6,430 bases of DNA. It comes from Trueperaceae bacterium. Its GTDB lineage: Bacteria; Deinococcota; Deinococci; Deinococcales; Trueperaceae. Location of the stretch: contig JARGGE010000171.1 of assembly GCA_029210865.1 (NCBI GenBank), positions 1-6,430 on the forward strand. The letters run 5' to 3'. Positions 1-6,430 of the stretch are shown here, piece by piece. Every line of letters starts with the position of its first letter. The first letter of the stretch is position 1. Under the pieces are notes generated by a model. It did no database searches. It was not told the DNA's origin and saw nothing but the letters and a program-made list of their open reading frames with translations. The position numbers and the translations under genes are program-made.

Positions 1-1
1 G

Positions 2-1297
2 GCGCTCGCGGGCGTGGACGCGGGGACCGGGCTCCCGACCCGCTCGGTGGCGGCCGACCGCCTCCACCAGGTGGCTCGGCAGGCGCGCCGGCAAGGCCGT
101 GCCGCCGCCGTGGTCGCGCTGGAGCTCGACCACTTCGACTTCGTCCGCGACACGATGGACCCGCGGCGCGGCGAGCGCATCGTGCGCGAGGCCGCCCGTC
201 GCCTGCAGCGCGCGCTGCGCCGCAGCGACACCCTCGCGCGTGTCGATCGCGGCTCGTTCCTCGCGGTGCTCGGCGACCTGACCGAACCGGACGCCGCCCT
301 GCCCGTTGTCGAGAAGCTGCTCGCGTGGGTCACGCGTCCCTTCGAGGACGGGTCGCTGCGGGTCGAGCTGTCCGCCTCGGCCGGGGTCGCCTTCGCGCAC
401 CCGCACGACCGCCCCGACGCGGTGATCGCCGAGGCCGAGGGCGCGCTGCACCGCGCCCAGGACGCAGGCGGAGGGGGCTTCGGCTTCGCGGACCCCGAGA
501 TCGACGCGGCCGTGCGCCGCCGCGCCGGGATCGAGGCCGCGCTGCAGACGGCCTTCGCGGAGGACCAGTTCGTGCTCCACTACCAGCCGCGCGTCCACCT
601 GGGCGCGGTCGAGGTGACCGGGGTCGAGGCGCTCGTGCGCTGGGAGCACCCGGAACGCGGGCTGTTGCTGCCGGGCGAGTTCCTGCCCGACCTGGAGCGC
701 GCGCGCATGGGCGACGCCCTGTTCGAACACGTCCTCACGCGGGCGGCGCGCCAGGCGGCGATGTGGCAGCGCGACGGGACCCCGCGCCGCGTCGCCGTCA
801 ACGTCGGTCCCGAGGTCCTCGAGCGCGACGACCTCGCGCGGGTCGTGAGCCGAGCGCTCGAGCGCTGGTCGCTGCACCCCGCGCTGCTCGAGCTCGAGAT
901 CCACGAGCGCACCGGCAGCCGGACGTGGGAACGCGGCGCCTCGCGCCTGCGCGAGCTCCGCTCGATGGGCGTCCAGGTCGCGCTCGACGACTTCGGCATC
1001 GCCGACACCAACCTCGCCCAACTGCGCGACCTCCCGCTGGACGCGCTCAAGATCGACCGCGTCTTCGTCGCCGCGACCGACGGCGACGGTGGCCGCGGTG
1101 GCGTCGAACTCCTGCGTGCGATGATCGGCCTCGGACGGGGGCTCGGGCTCACCGTCGTGGCCGAGGGGGTCGAGACCGAGGACCAGCGCGACCGCTTGCG
1201 CGCGCTCGCGTGCGACGAGGCGCAGGGCTTCCTCTACGCCGCCGCTCGCCCGCCGGAGACGGCGCTCGACCTGCCCGAGCCCGCCCTTCTGAACTGA
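2..1297 (+). CDS. GGDEF-EAL cyclic-di-GMP signalling protein, 5' partial
   Basis: The reading frame is open from the window edge, so the true start and any sensor domain lie upstream; 431 codons are visible. The GGDEF domain starts at once (TGLPTR near base 26) and runs to about base 490. Its active-site motif (bases 245-259) reads DRGSF instead of GGDEF, so cyclase activity is very unlikely. An RxxD motif (218-229) sits at the position of the inhibitory c-di-GMP site. The EAL domain (about 530-1270) keeps EALVRW (626-643), the Asn of VNV (800-802), the Glu of the IHER segment (905-907), DDFG (986-997), KIDR (from 1049), AEGVE (1160-1174) and QGF (1223-1231), which cover the metal-binding and general-base positions of c-di-GMP phosphodiesterases. 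Loop 6 after DDFG is diverged: IADTNL replaces the usual TGYSSL. The likely role is hydrolysis or sensing of c-di-GMP, with GGDEF as a regulatory module. Domain identity is secure; activity is inferred. Confidence 0.95.
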   Translation, partial: ALAGVDAGTGLPTRSVAADRLHQVARQARRQGRAAAVVALELDHFDFVRDTMDPRRGERIVREAARRLQRALRRSDTLARVDRGSFLAVLGDLTEPDAALPVVEKLLAWVTRPFEDGSLRVELSASAGVAFAHPHDRPDAVIAEAEGALHRAQDAGGGGFGFADPEIDAAVRRRAGIEAALQTAFAEDQFVLHYQPRVHLGAVEVTGVEALVRWEHPERGLLLPGEFLPDLERARMGDALFEHVLTRAARQAAMWQRDGTPRRVAVNVGPEVLERDDLARVVSRALERWSLHPALLELEIHERTGSRTWERGASRLRELRSMGVQVALDDFGIADTNLAQLRDLPLDALKIDRVFVAATDGDGGRGGVELLRAMIGLGRGLGLTVVAEGVETEDQRDRLRALACDEAQGFLYAAARPPETALDLPEPALLN

Positions 1298-1328
1298 ACC
1301 CGGGCGCTCCGAGCGGTGCGCCGCGAAC

Positions 1329-1334
1329 GGAGAG
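1329..1334 (+). promoter_or_regulatory. Shine-Dalgarno site for the M3 oligopeptidase
   Basis: GGAGAG lies five bases before the ATG at 1340. It decides the start in favour of that ATG over the in-frame GTG at 1316, which would add eight mostly charged residues and has no comparable site in front of it. Confidence 0.7.
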
Positions 1335-1339
1335 ACCCG

Positions 1340-3424
1340 ATGACCCATCCCCAATCCACTCGGATCGATGGCGCCGCCAGCGGCGGCGCCGAGTCGGCCA
1401 GCGCCCTGCTGGACGGCGCGCCGCTGCGCCGCTGGAGCGCGATCCGTCCCGACGACGTCGTGCCGGCGGTCGAGGCCGCTCTGGAGCGCGCGCAGCGCGA
1501 CCTCGACGCGCTGCGCGCCGCGCCGACGCGGACCTACGCGACGACCGTGCAGGCGTTCGACGACCTGGTGGAGCGCGTGCAGCGCGTCTACGGCGCCGTG
1601 ACCCACCTGGTGTCGGTCGCGACCTCGCCCGAGCTGCGCGCCGCGCAGCACGAGGCCCAGCCCCGCTACCAGGCGTTCATGGCCTCGCTCACGACCCACC
1701 AAGGGCTCTGGACGGCCTTCCGGGACTTCGCCGCGACGCCGGAGGCCGCCGCGCTCGACCCGCTGCGCGCGCGCCACCTGGAGAAGACGATGCGCGCCTT
1801 CCGGCGCGCGGGGGCCGACCTCCCCGAGGCCGAGCGGGCCGCGGTGGAGGCGCTGCGCGTCGAGCTCGCGCGGCTCTCGACGACGTTCGCGGAGCACGTG
1901 CTCGACGCGACGAACGCCTTCGAGCTGCGGGTCGACGACGCGGGCGATCTCGCCGGCTTGCCGCCAGCGCTCGTCGAGCGTGCGGCGGCCGACGCCCGAG
2001 CCAAGGGCCACGAAGGCTGGCGCTTCACGCTGCAGGCCCCGAGCCTGATCCCCTTCCTCACCCACGGCGAACGGCGCGACCTGCGCGAGCGCCTGTGGCG
2101 GGCCTCGGTCCACCGCGCGGACGGCGGCCCGTTCGACAACCGGCCGCTGATCGCCGACGTCCTGCGCAAGCGCCGCGAGCTGGCGCGGCGCCTGGGCTAC
2201 GCGACCTTCGCCGACCTGGTGCTGGAGGAGCGGATGGTGCGCACGTCGGAGCGCGCCGTCGGCTTCGTCGCCGACCTCGCCGAGCGCACCCGGCCCTACG
2301 TGGAGGCCGAGTGGCGCGCGCTCGAGGCGTTCGCGCGCGACGAGCTCGGGCTGGATCGGCTCGAACCGTGGGACGTGCGCTTCGCCTTCGAGCGCATGCG
2401 CCGTGCCCGCTTCGGGCTCGACGAGGAGGCGCTGCGGGCCTACCTCCCGTTCGATCGCGTCGAGGCGGGCGTCTTCGAGCTGGTGCGGCGCCTGTTCGGG
2501 TTGACGGTGCGGCCGGCGGCGGGGGTCGACGCCTGGCACCCGAACGTGCGCGCCTTCGAGGTCGAGGCCGAGGACGGCACGGCGCTCGGCACCTTCTACA
2601 CCGATTGGCATCCGCGCGAGAGCAAGCGCGACGGCGCGTGGATGAACGGGCTCGTGGCCGGCGGGCCGCGACCGGACGGGGGGTTCGACCCCCACGTCGG
2701 CGTGGTCGTCGGCAACCTGACCCCGCCTCGGGACGGCGCGCCGGCGCTGTTGTCGCCGGACGAGGTACGCACCGTCTTCCACGAGTACGGCCACCTGTTC
2801 CACCAGATGCTGACGCGCGTCGAGGTGCGCGCGCGCGGCGCGTCCGCGGTGGCGTGGGACTTCATCGAGGTCCCCTCGCAGATCTTCGAGAACTGGACCT
2901 GGGACCCGGAGGGGGTCGCGCTCTACGCGACCCACCACGAGACCGGGGCGCCGCTGCCGCGCGACCTGCTCGATCGGATGCTCGCGGCCCGGCGCTTCTC
3001 GGAAGCGTGGGCGCAGATGGGTCAGCTGGCGTACGCGACCGTCGACCTGGCGCTCCACGTCGCCTTCGATCCGACGGCGGAGGCCGACGCGGTCGCCTTC
3101 GCCCAAACCACGATGGCGCCCTTCGGCCCCCGCCCCGAGTTCTACCGGACCGGTTTCCTGTGCGCCTTCTCGCACGTGTTCGCCGGCGGGTACGCCGCGG
3201 GTTACTACAGCTACAAGTGGAGCGAGGCACTGGAGGCGGACGCCTTCGGTCGCTTCGAGGCGGCCGGCCCGTTCGACGCCGACACCGGCCGCGCCTTCAT
3301 GCGCACGATCCTCGAGCGCGGCGACGCCGAGGAGGCCGACGCGCTGTTCCGCGCCTTCATGGGACGCGACCCCGATCCCGAGGCGCTCGTGCGCCGCAAC
3401 CTGGGACCGACCCCCGGCGCCTGA
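1340..3424 (+). CDS. M3-family zinc oligopeptidase (oligopeptidase A / PrlC type)
   Basis: The product has 694 residues, close to the usual 680-700 for oligopeptidase A. The family degrades short peptides in the cytoplasm, including products of larger proteases and cleaved signal peptides. The zinc site is HEYGH at residues 481-485, with the third ligand Glu510 in DFIEVPSQ, 29 residues after the first His as in thimet-type enzymes. The substrate-binding Tyr/Gly-rich loop is GYAAGYYSYKWSE (617-629). The segment YTDWHPRESKRDGAWM (420-435) resembles the oligopeptidase A block ARENKRGGAWMD more than the Dcp or thimet form. The N-terminal helical region (about 29-150, starting PLRRWSAIRPDDVVPAVE) also fits oligopeptidase A. 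Residues 1-28 are a low-complexity Ala/Gly/Ser leader without a signal peptide, so the enzyme should be cytoplasmic. All catalytic residues are present. The gene follows the GGDEF-EAL gene by 42 bases on the same strand, with no clear terminator between them, so co-transcription is likely. I leave the symbol blank because prlC, opdA and dcp-like names are mixed in this family. Confidence 0.95.
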   Translation: MTHPQSTRIDGAASGGAESASALLDGAPLRRWSAIRPDDVVPAVEAALERAQRDLDALRAAPTRTYATTVQAFDDLVERVQRVYGAVTHLVSVATSPELRAAQHEAQPRYQAFMASLTTHQGLWTAFRDFAATPEAAALDPLRARHLEKTMRAFRRAGADLPEAERAAVEALRVELARLSTTFAEHVLDATNAFELRVDDAGDLAGLPPALVERAAADARAKGHEGWRFTLQAPSLIPFLTHGERRDLRERLWRASVHRADGGPFDNRPLIADVLRKRRELARRLGYATFADLVLEERMVRTSERAVGFVADLAERTRPYVEAEWRALEAFARDELGLDRLEPWDVRFAFERMRRARFGLDEEALRAYLPFDRVEAGVFELVRRLFGLTVRPAAGVDAWHPNVRAFEVEAEDGTALGTFYTDWHPRESKRDGAWMNGLVAGGPRPDGGFDPHVGVVVGNLTPPRDGAPALLSPDEVRTVFHEYGHLFHQMLTRVEVRARGASAVAWDFIEVPSQIFENWTWDPEGVALYATHHETGAPLPRDLLDRMLAARRFSEAWAQMGQLAYATVDLALHVAFDPTAEADAVAFAQTTMAPFGPRPEFYRTGFLCAFSHVFAGGYAAGYYSYKWSEALEADAFGRFEAAGPFDADTGRAFMRTILERGDAEEADALFRAFMGRDPDPEALVRRNLGPTPGA
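1370..1390. repeat. Perfect 9-bp inverted repeat (hairpin) early in the oligopeptidase gene
   Basis: GGCGCCGCC (1370-1378) is followed by a three-base loop AGC and its exact complement GGCGGCGCC (1382-1390). All nine pairs are G-C. It lies 30-50 bases after the ATG, in the low-complexity leader (DGAASGGA), before the conserved fold begins. The structure is certain at sequence level. Whether it acts in the mRNA, for instance by slowing early elongation or affecting initiation, is inference; GC-rich Ala/Gly codons alone make such palindromes more likely. Confidence 0.6.
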
Positions 3425-3430
3425 TCCGGT

Positions 3431-3459
3431 CGGTCCCGGCCCGAGGCGGACCGCGCCTC
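3431..3459. terminator. Candidate hairpins between the convergent genes
   Basis: The 33-base gap between the two convergent stop codons holds two short stems. CGGTCC (3431-3436) pairs with GGACCG (3448-3453). GAGGCG (3443-3448) pairs with CGCCTC (3454-3459) around a five-base loop, and its right arm runs into the stop codon of the minus-strand gene. The stems share base 3448, and the right arm of the first lies in the loop of the second, so they exclude each other. No T-run follows on either strand, so this is not a classical intrinsic terminator. The position suits a bidirectional terminator, but the support is weak. Confidence 0.3.
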
Positions 3460-4621
3460 AGCCGCCGGGGCAGAGCGGAGCGTCCGGGTGGTCGCTGCAC
3501 CGCCCGAGCGCGGCGGCCACGAGGACGCCGGCGCGTTCGTAATCGGCGAGCCCGGCGCTCAGCCCCTGGGCGCGCAGGTACCCGTCGTAGGTGCTGCCGA
3601 CGGCCGACCGCCAGCGCGGTCGCACGTACCGAGCGAGCACCTCGCGGAGCGCCGCGTCGGCGCGCGCCACCTCGGCGGGCACGGGGGGTTCGACGCCGGC
3701 TGGCGCGACGCCGGCGGTCGCCCGCGCCAGCTCGGCCCGCAGCAGCGCGAGCGCGTGGACGGACGCCGCGAAGCGCACCTCGCGGTCGGGGCAGGCGAGC
3801 CCGGCGAGGGTGCCGAGCGCGTCGGTCTCGGCTTCGCGCGCCCAGCCGACGCCGTGGGTCAGCTCGTGGAGGCCCGTGGCGAGGGCCGCGGCCGGCGGCA
3901 GCGCGGCATCGAGGTGCGGTTCGCGCCACCACGGCCCGACGAAGCCGCCGAAGCCGCCGGCGAGCAGCGCCCCCGCGGGCACGCGGCGCACCGCGCTCGC
4001 GAGCGGCACGGGCGCCTGGCGGCCACTGGCCACCGCGTCCGCGGCGGCGACGCACGCCGCGGCGGCGTCCCACGCCTGCCCCGGCCAGGGGGCGTCGGCG
4101 TCGAGCGTGCTCGGGTCCGCCGGCGCGGCGCCGATCGCGATGGCGGTCACGCGGGCGATCGCCCCGCGCAGCTCGCCGGCCGTGGGCGCCGTCGCCGGCA
4201 GCGCCAGCCGCGCCTCGAGGGGGGCGCGCCGGTAGCCGAGGCCCCAGGCGACCTCGAAGCTCGCGCCGGCGAGCGCGAGCGTCGCCACCAGGAGCGCCCA
4301 CCACGGCCGGGGGCGTCCGGCGAGGGCGGCGGCGATCAGGGCGAGCATCGCGGCGACCAGCGAGACGGCGGACCACGACCACGGCACCGCCCCGGCGAGC
4401 GCGGCGCCGACGGCGGCCTGCGCGGGCAGGAGTGCGCGGACCCAGGCGCCGTCGATCCATCCCGCGGGCGCCAGCCGCAGCGCGACCCAGGCGGCCCCCG
4501 CGAGCCCGGCGACCGTCAGGAGGACGCGGGTGCGACCGCGGGCGCGCTGCGGGCCGCGGGCGGGACGGCGGCCGCGGGGAGCGTGCGGCGCGCGCGCGAG
4601 GTGGTGTCGGGGGGTGCCCAC
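3458..4621 (-). CDS. DUF3810-like membrane-anchored putative zinc metallopeptidase
   Basis: The product has 387 residues. An Arg-rich N-terminus (1-32) is followed by hydrophobic segments at about 33-50, 83-101 and 107-125, with RPR (103-105) between the last two. The positive-inside rule puts the N-terminus inside and the large C-terminal domain outside the membrane. That domain carries HELTH (252-256) followed by GVGWAREAETDA, which matches the DUF3810 pattern of HExxH, a nearby Gly, and E-x-E-A; Glu263 or Glu265 could be the third zinc ligand. Further DUF3810-like features are LAGLAC (272-277) and a C-terminal STYDGYLRAQG block (343-353) followed by SAGLADYERAG. Cys375 and Cys384 near the end could form a disulfide. 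Peptidase activity and substrate are unknown. The GTG at 4621 is the only plausible start: an in-frame TAG lies just upstream (4631-4633) and I see no start codon before the first membrane segment. It has no Shine-Dalgarno, but the preceding ABC-F stop is three bases away, which suggests translational coupling. Confidence 0.8.
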   Translation of the reverse strand: MGTPRHHLARAPHAPRGRRPARGPQRARGRTRVLLTVAGLAGAAWVALRLAPAGWIDGAWVRALLPAQAAVGAALAGAVPWSWSAVSLVAAMLALIAAALAGRPRPWWALLVATLALAGASFEVAWGLGYRRAPLEARLALPATAPTAGELRGAIARVTAIAIGAAPADPSTLDADAPWPGQAWDAAAACVAAADAVASGRQAPVPLASAVRRVPAGALLAGGFGGFVGPWWREPHLDAALPPAAALATGLHELTHGVGWAREAETDALGTLAGLACPDREVRFAASVHALALLRAELARATAGVAPAGVEPPVPAEVARADAALREVLARYVRPRWRSAVGSTYDGYLRAQGLSAGLADYERAGVLVAAALGRCSDHPDAPLCPGG

Positions 4622-4625
4622 GCCG

Positions 4626-6428
4626 TCAGGCTAGCGCGCGAGGCCGCCGGCGGCGACGCCGGCGCGCTCGCGGCGCGCCGGCGCCCTCGGTGTGGACGTC
4701 CCACCCTTCGCTGCGCGCGAACGCCTCGCGCGCGCGCCACCACCAGCCGGTCGCCCACGGCTCGAACCCACCCCCCGGGTCGCGCGCCGCCGCCACCTGC
4801 ACCGCGTCGACGTCGAAGACGTAGAAGGCCAGCCGCGCCGCACCGCCGAGCAAGGAGCGCCAGGCCCAGGGGGCGGCGCAGCGGTCGCCCACTGCGGCGG
4901 GCACCAGGTGCGCGACGCGGCCGGTGCCGGCGGGGAGGACGCGCACCGCGACGCGGCCGGCGGGGTCGTCCTCGCTGCCGTCGAGCCAGACCACGAGGCC
5001 ACCGTCGCTGCGGTCGCCCCAGACGACCCATCCCCCCTCGCGGGTTCGGAAGGTCGGCCGGGGCGGCGGCAGATCGCGCTCGGCGTCCTCGATGAGGGCC
5101 TCCTCGAGGGCGCGCCGTCGGGTCCGCCAGCGGGCACGCTCGCGCTCGCTCCATCGGACCGGGTCGTCGAGCGCGGCCTCGACCTCGGCGCGGGCCGCGT
5201 CCCGGGCCACCGCCCGGGCCGCGGCGGCGTCGGCCTCGGACCGCGCCGCCGCGCCCGGCGGCGGCACCTCCGGCGGAGCGGCGGCCGCTTCGACGGCGCC
5301 GGCCGCCTCGGGGTCGCTCGCGGGTCCGCCGTGGCCCTCGAGGCCCCGTTCCCGTCGGCGCGCGCCCCGCCGCCACCCATCCAGGCCGCCTCGCCATCGC
5401 ACCAGGGCCCCGGCCTCGAGGGTCACGACCTCCGCGCCGAGCGCCTCGATCGTGCGCGCGTCGTGCGTCGCGAGCACCACGGTCGCCGGGGTCGCCGCGA
5501 GGGCCGCCTCGAGCGCCTCGATGGTCGCCACGTCGAGGTCGTTGGTCGGTTCGTCGAGGAGCAGCACGTCGGCCTCGCGCGCCATCAGGAGCGCGGCCCC
5601 GACGCGCGCGCGCTCGCCCCCCGACAGCGTCCCGACCGGCCGTCCGAACGCGGTGTGCGGGAGGCCGACGAGCGCGAGCAGGCCGTCGGCGCGGGCGGCG
5701 CTCACCCAGGCCTGCAGCGCCGCGCGCGGCGTCGCCGCGTCGTCGAGCCCGCGGCCGTGCTGGTCGAGGTGGAGGACGCGGACGCCGGGCCGCCAGCGCG
5801 CGTGCGCGCGCGGGTCCTCGCTCGCCAGCTCGCCCGCGAGCAGCCGCAACACGGTGCTCTTGCCGCTGCCGTTGGGCCCGACCAGGGCGAGCCGCTCGCC
5901 CGCGTGGAGCGTCAGCGTCGCGTCGTCGAGGACGTCGCCCCAGGTGAGGTGGTCGAAGCGGGCGACCTCGCCCCCCGCGACGGCGCCCGGCAGGTCGATC
6001 CGCGCGGGCTGGCTGCGCGCCGTCCCCGCCGTCGGGAGCGCCCGCAGGGCGGCCGCCTCGCGCTCGGCGCGGCGCCGGCGCGTCTGCGCCGTGCGGTGGC
6101 CCTGAGCCCGCAGGTCGGCCGCCATCGCCTCGAGTTCGGCGATCCGGCGGGCTCGCAGCCGCGCGCTCTTGGCGTCCACCCGGTCGGCGAAGGCGCGTTG
6201 CCGCGCCCAGGCGCTCCAACCGCCGCGGCGGACGGCGGGGGCCGGTTCGTCGAGGGGGAGCACGTGCGTGGCCGCCGCGTCGATCAGCGCACGGTCGTGG
6301 CTGGCGAAGACGACGGCCCCCTGGTGCGCGACCAGGTGCGCGGCCAGCCACTCCCGCGCCGTCAGGTCGAGGTGGTTGGTGGGTTCGTCGAGGAGCACGA
6401 GGTCCGCACCGGCCGCGAGCGCGCCGGC
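4626..6428 (-). CDS. ABC-F family ATPase with long C-terminal extension, 5' partial
   Basis: The window edge cuts the gene just before Walker B of the first nucleotide-binding domain; about 600 codons remain. Residues are numbered from the internal GTG codon at 6398. Domain 1 shows LLDEPTNHLD (2-11) and the H-loop SHD (33-35). A basic helical linker (about 60-120), the usual tRNA-contacting element of ABC-F proteins, follows. Domain 2 is complete: Walker A GPNGSGKST (174-182; bases 5853-5879), Q-loop Gln213, signature LSGGER (258-263; bases 5610-5627), Walker B LLLDEPTNDLD (279-289) and H-loop THD (311-313). NDLDV in domain 2 recalls Uup, but I would not assign a subfamily. No membrane segments are seen, as expected for soluble ABC-F factors acting on ribosomes. 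After about residue 342 comes an extension of some 250 residues: an Ala/Pro-rich spacer (about 355-385), a charged helical part (about 386-440), a Trp-rich domain (about 452-570) and an Arg-rich tail (577-586). Typical ABC-F C-termini are much shorter. The next gene starts three bases after this stop. Confidence 0.93.
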   Translation of the reverse strand, partial: AGALAAGADLVLLDEPTNHLDLTAREWLAAHLVAHQGAVVFASHDRALIDAAATHVLPLDEPAPAVRRGGWSAWARQRAFADRVDAKSARLRARRIAELEAMAADLRAQGHRTAQTRRRRAEREAAALRALPTAGTARSQPARIDLPGAVAGGEVARFDHLTWGDVLDDATLTLHAGERLALVGPNGSGKSTVLRLLAGELASEDPRAHARWRPGVRVLHLDQHGRGLDDAATPRAALQAWVSAARADGLLALVGLPHTAFGRPVGTLSGGERARVGAALLMAREADVLLLDEPTNDLDVATIEALEAALAATPATVVLATHDARTIEALGAEVVTLEAGALVRWRGGLDGWRRGARRRERGLEGHGGPASDPEAAGAVEAAAAPPEVPPPGAAARSEADAAAARAVARDAARAEVEAALDDPVRWSERERARWRTRRRALEEALIEDAERDLPPPRPTFRTREGGWVVWGDRSDGGLVVWLDGSEDDPAGRVAVRVLPAGTGRVAHLVPAAVGDRCAAPWAWRSLLGGAARLAFYVFDVDAVQVAAARDPGGGFEPWATGWWWRAREAFARSEGWDVHTEGAGAPRARRRRRRRPRALA

Positions 6429-6430
6429 GA

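Noticed and set aside
1303..1322. Possible terminator hairpin GGCGC/GCGCC after the GGDEF-EAL stop
   Set aside because: Only five pairs with a ten-base loop and no T-run; expected by chance at this GC content.
1316..1339. GTG at 1316 as an earlier start of the oligopeptidase
   Set aside because: It would place the clear Shine-Dalgarno GGAGAG (1329-1334) inside the gene, and the extra residues resemble nothing in the family.
3691..3716. Direct repeat CGACGCCGGC, two copies 16 bases apart
   Set aside because: It falls in Ala/Gly/Val codons of the DUF3810-like gene and has only two short copies; low-complexity coding explains it.
3357..4460. A 367-codon minus-strand frame overlapping the DUF3810-like gene
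   Set aside because: Low-complexity Arg-rich translation without motifs. The overlapping frame carries HELTH, membrane segments and family motifs.
325..4824. A 1499-codon plus-strand open frame spanning most of the window
   Set aside because: It is extremely Arg/Ala/Pro-rich, has no recognisable domain and crosses both the oligopeptidase gene and the opposite-strand genes out of frame. Long stop-free frames are expected at this GC content.
3488..5095. A 535-codon plus-strand frame antisense to the right-hand genes
   Set aside because: Composition artefact with no domain; it crosses the boundary between two well-supported opposite-strand genes.
4516..6351. A 611-codon minus-strand frame over the ABC-F gene
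   Set aside because: It lacks any ABC motif and is Arg/Gly/Ala-rich, while the other frame has both nucleotide-binding domains.

Overview
This is a compact, very GC-rich bacterial window (roughly three quarters G+C by eye) with almost no intergenic DNA. Strong GC bias at third codon positions and a GTG start are consistent with that. The four genes form two co-directional pairs that converge near position 3440. I cannot fix the taxon from the sequence. High-GC lineages such as Deinococcota (Trueperaceae-like), Myxococcota or Actinomycetota all remain possible. I see no mobile element, tRNA, rRNA, CRISPR array or obvious composition break, so this looks like ordinary chromosome.

Left half, plus strand: the window opens inside a cyclic-di-GMP signalling gene (2-1297). 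It has a GGDEF domain whose active-site motif is destroyed and an EAL phosphodiesterase domain whose catalytic residues are mostly kept. After 42 bases comes a complete M3-family zinc oligopeptidase of the oligopeptidase A type (1340-3424), with a good Shine-Dalgarno sequence. A perfect 9-bp hairpin lies just inside its coding region.

Right half, minus strand (read from 6430 leftwards): the window edge cuts an ABC-F ATPase gene inside its first nucleotide-binding domain (6428-4626). The gene ends in an unusually long extension of about 250 residues that carries a tryptophan-rich domain I do not recognise. Three untranslated bases separate its stop codon from the GTG start of a DUF3810-like membrane-anchored putative zinc peptidase (4621-3458), so the two are probably translationally coupled.

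The two pairs do not form one obvious pathway. The left pair joins second-messenger turnover to cytoplasmic peptide recycling. The right pair joins a probable ribosome-associated ATPase to a membrane protein with an exported HExxH domain. Nothing here amounts to a demonstrated new system. The points most worth checking are the ABC-F C-terminal domain, its tight coupling to the DUF3810 gene, and the degenerate GGDEF that keeps an apparent inhibitory-site motif next to a largely intact EAL domain.
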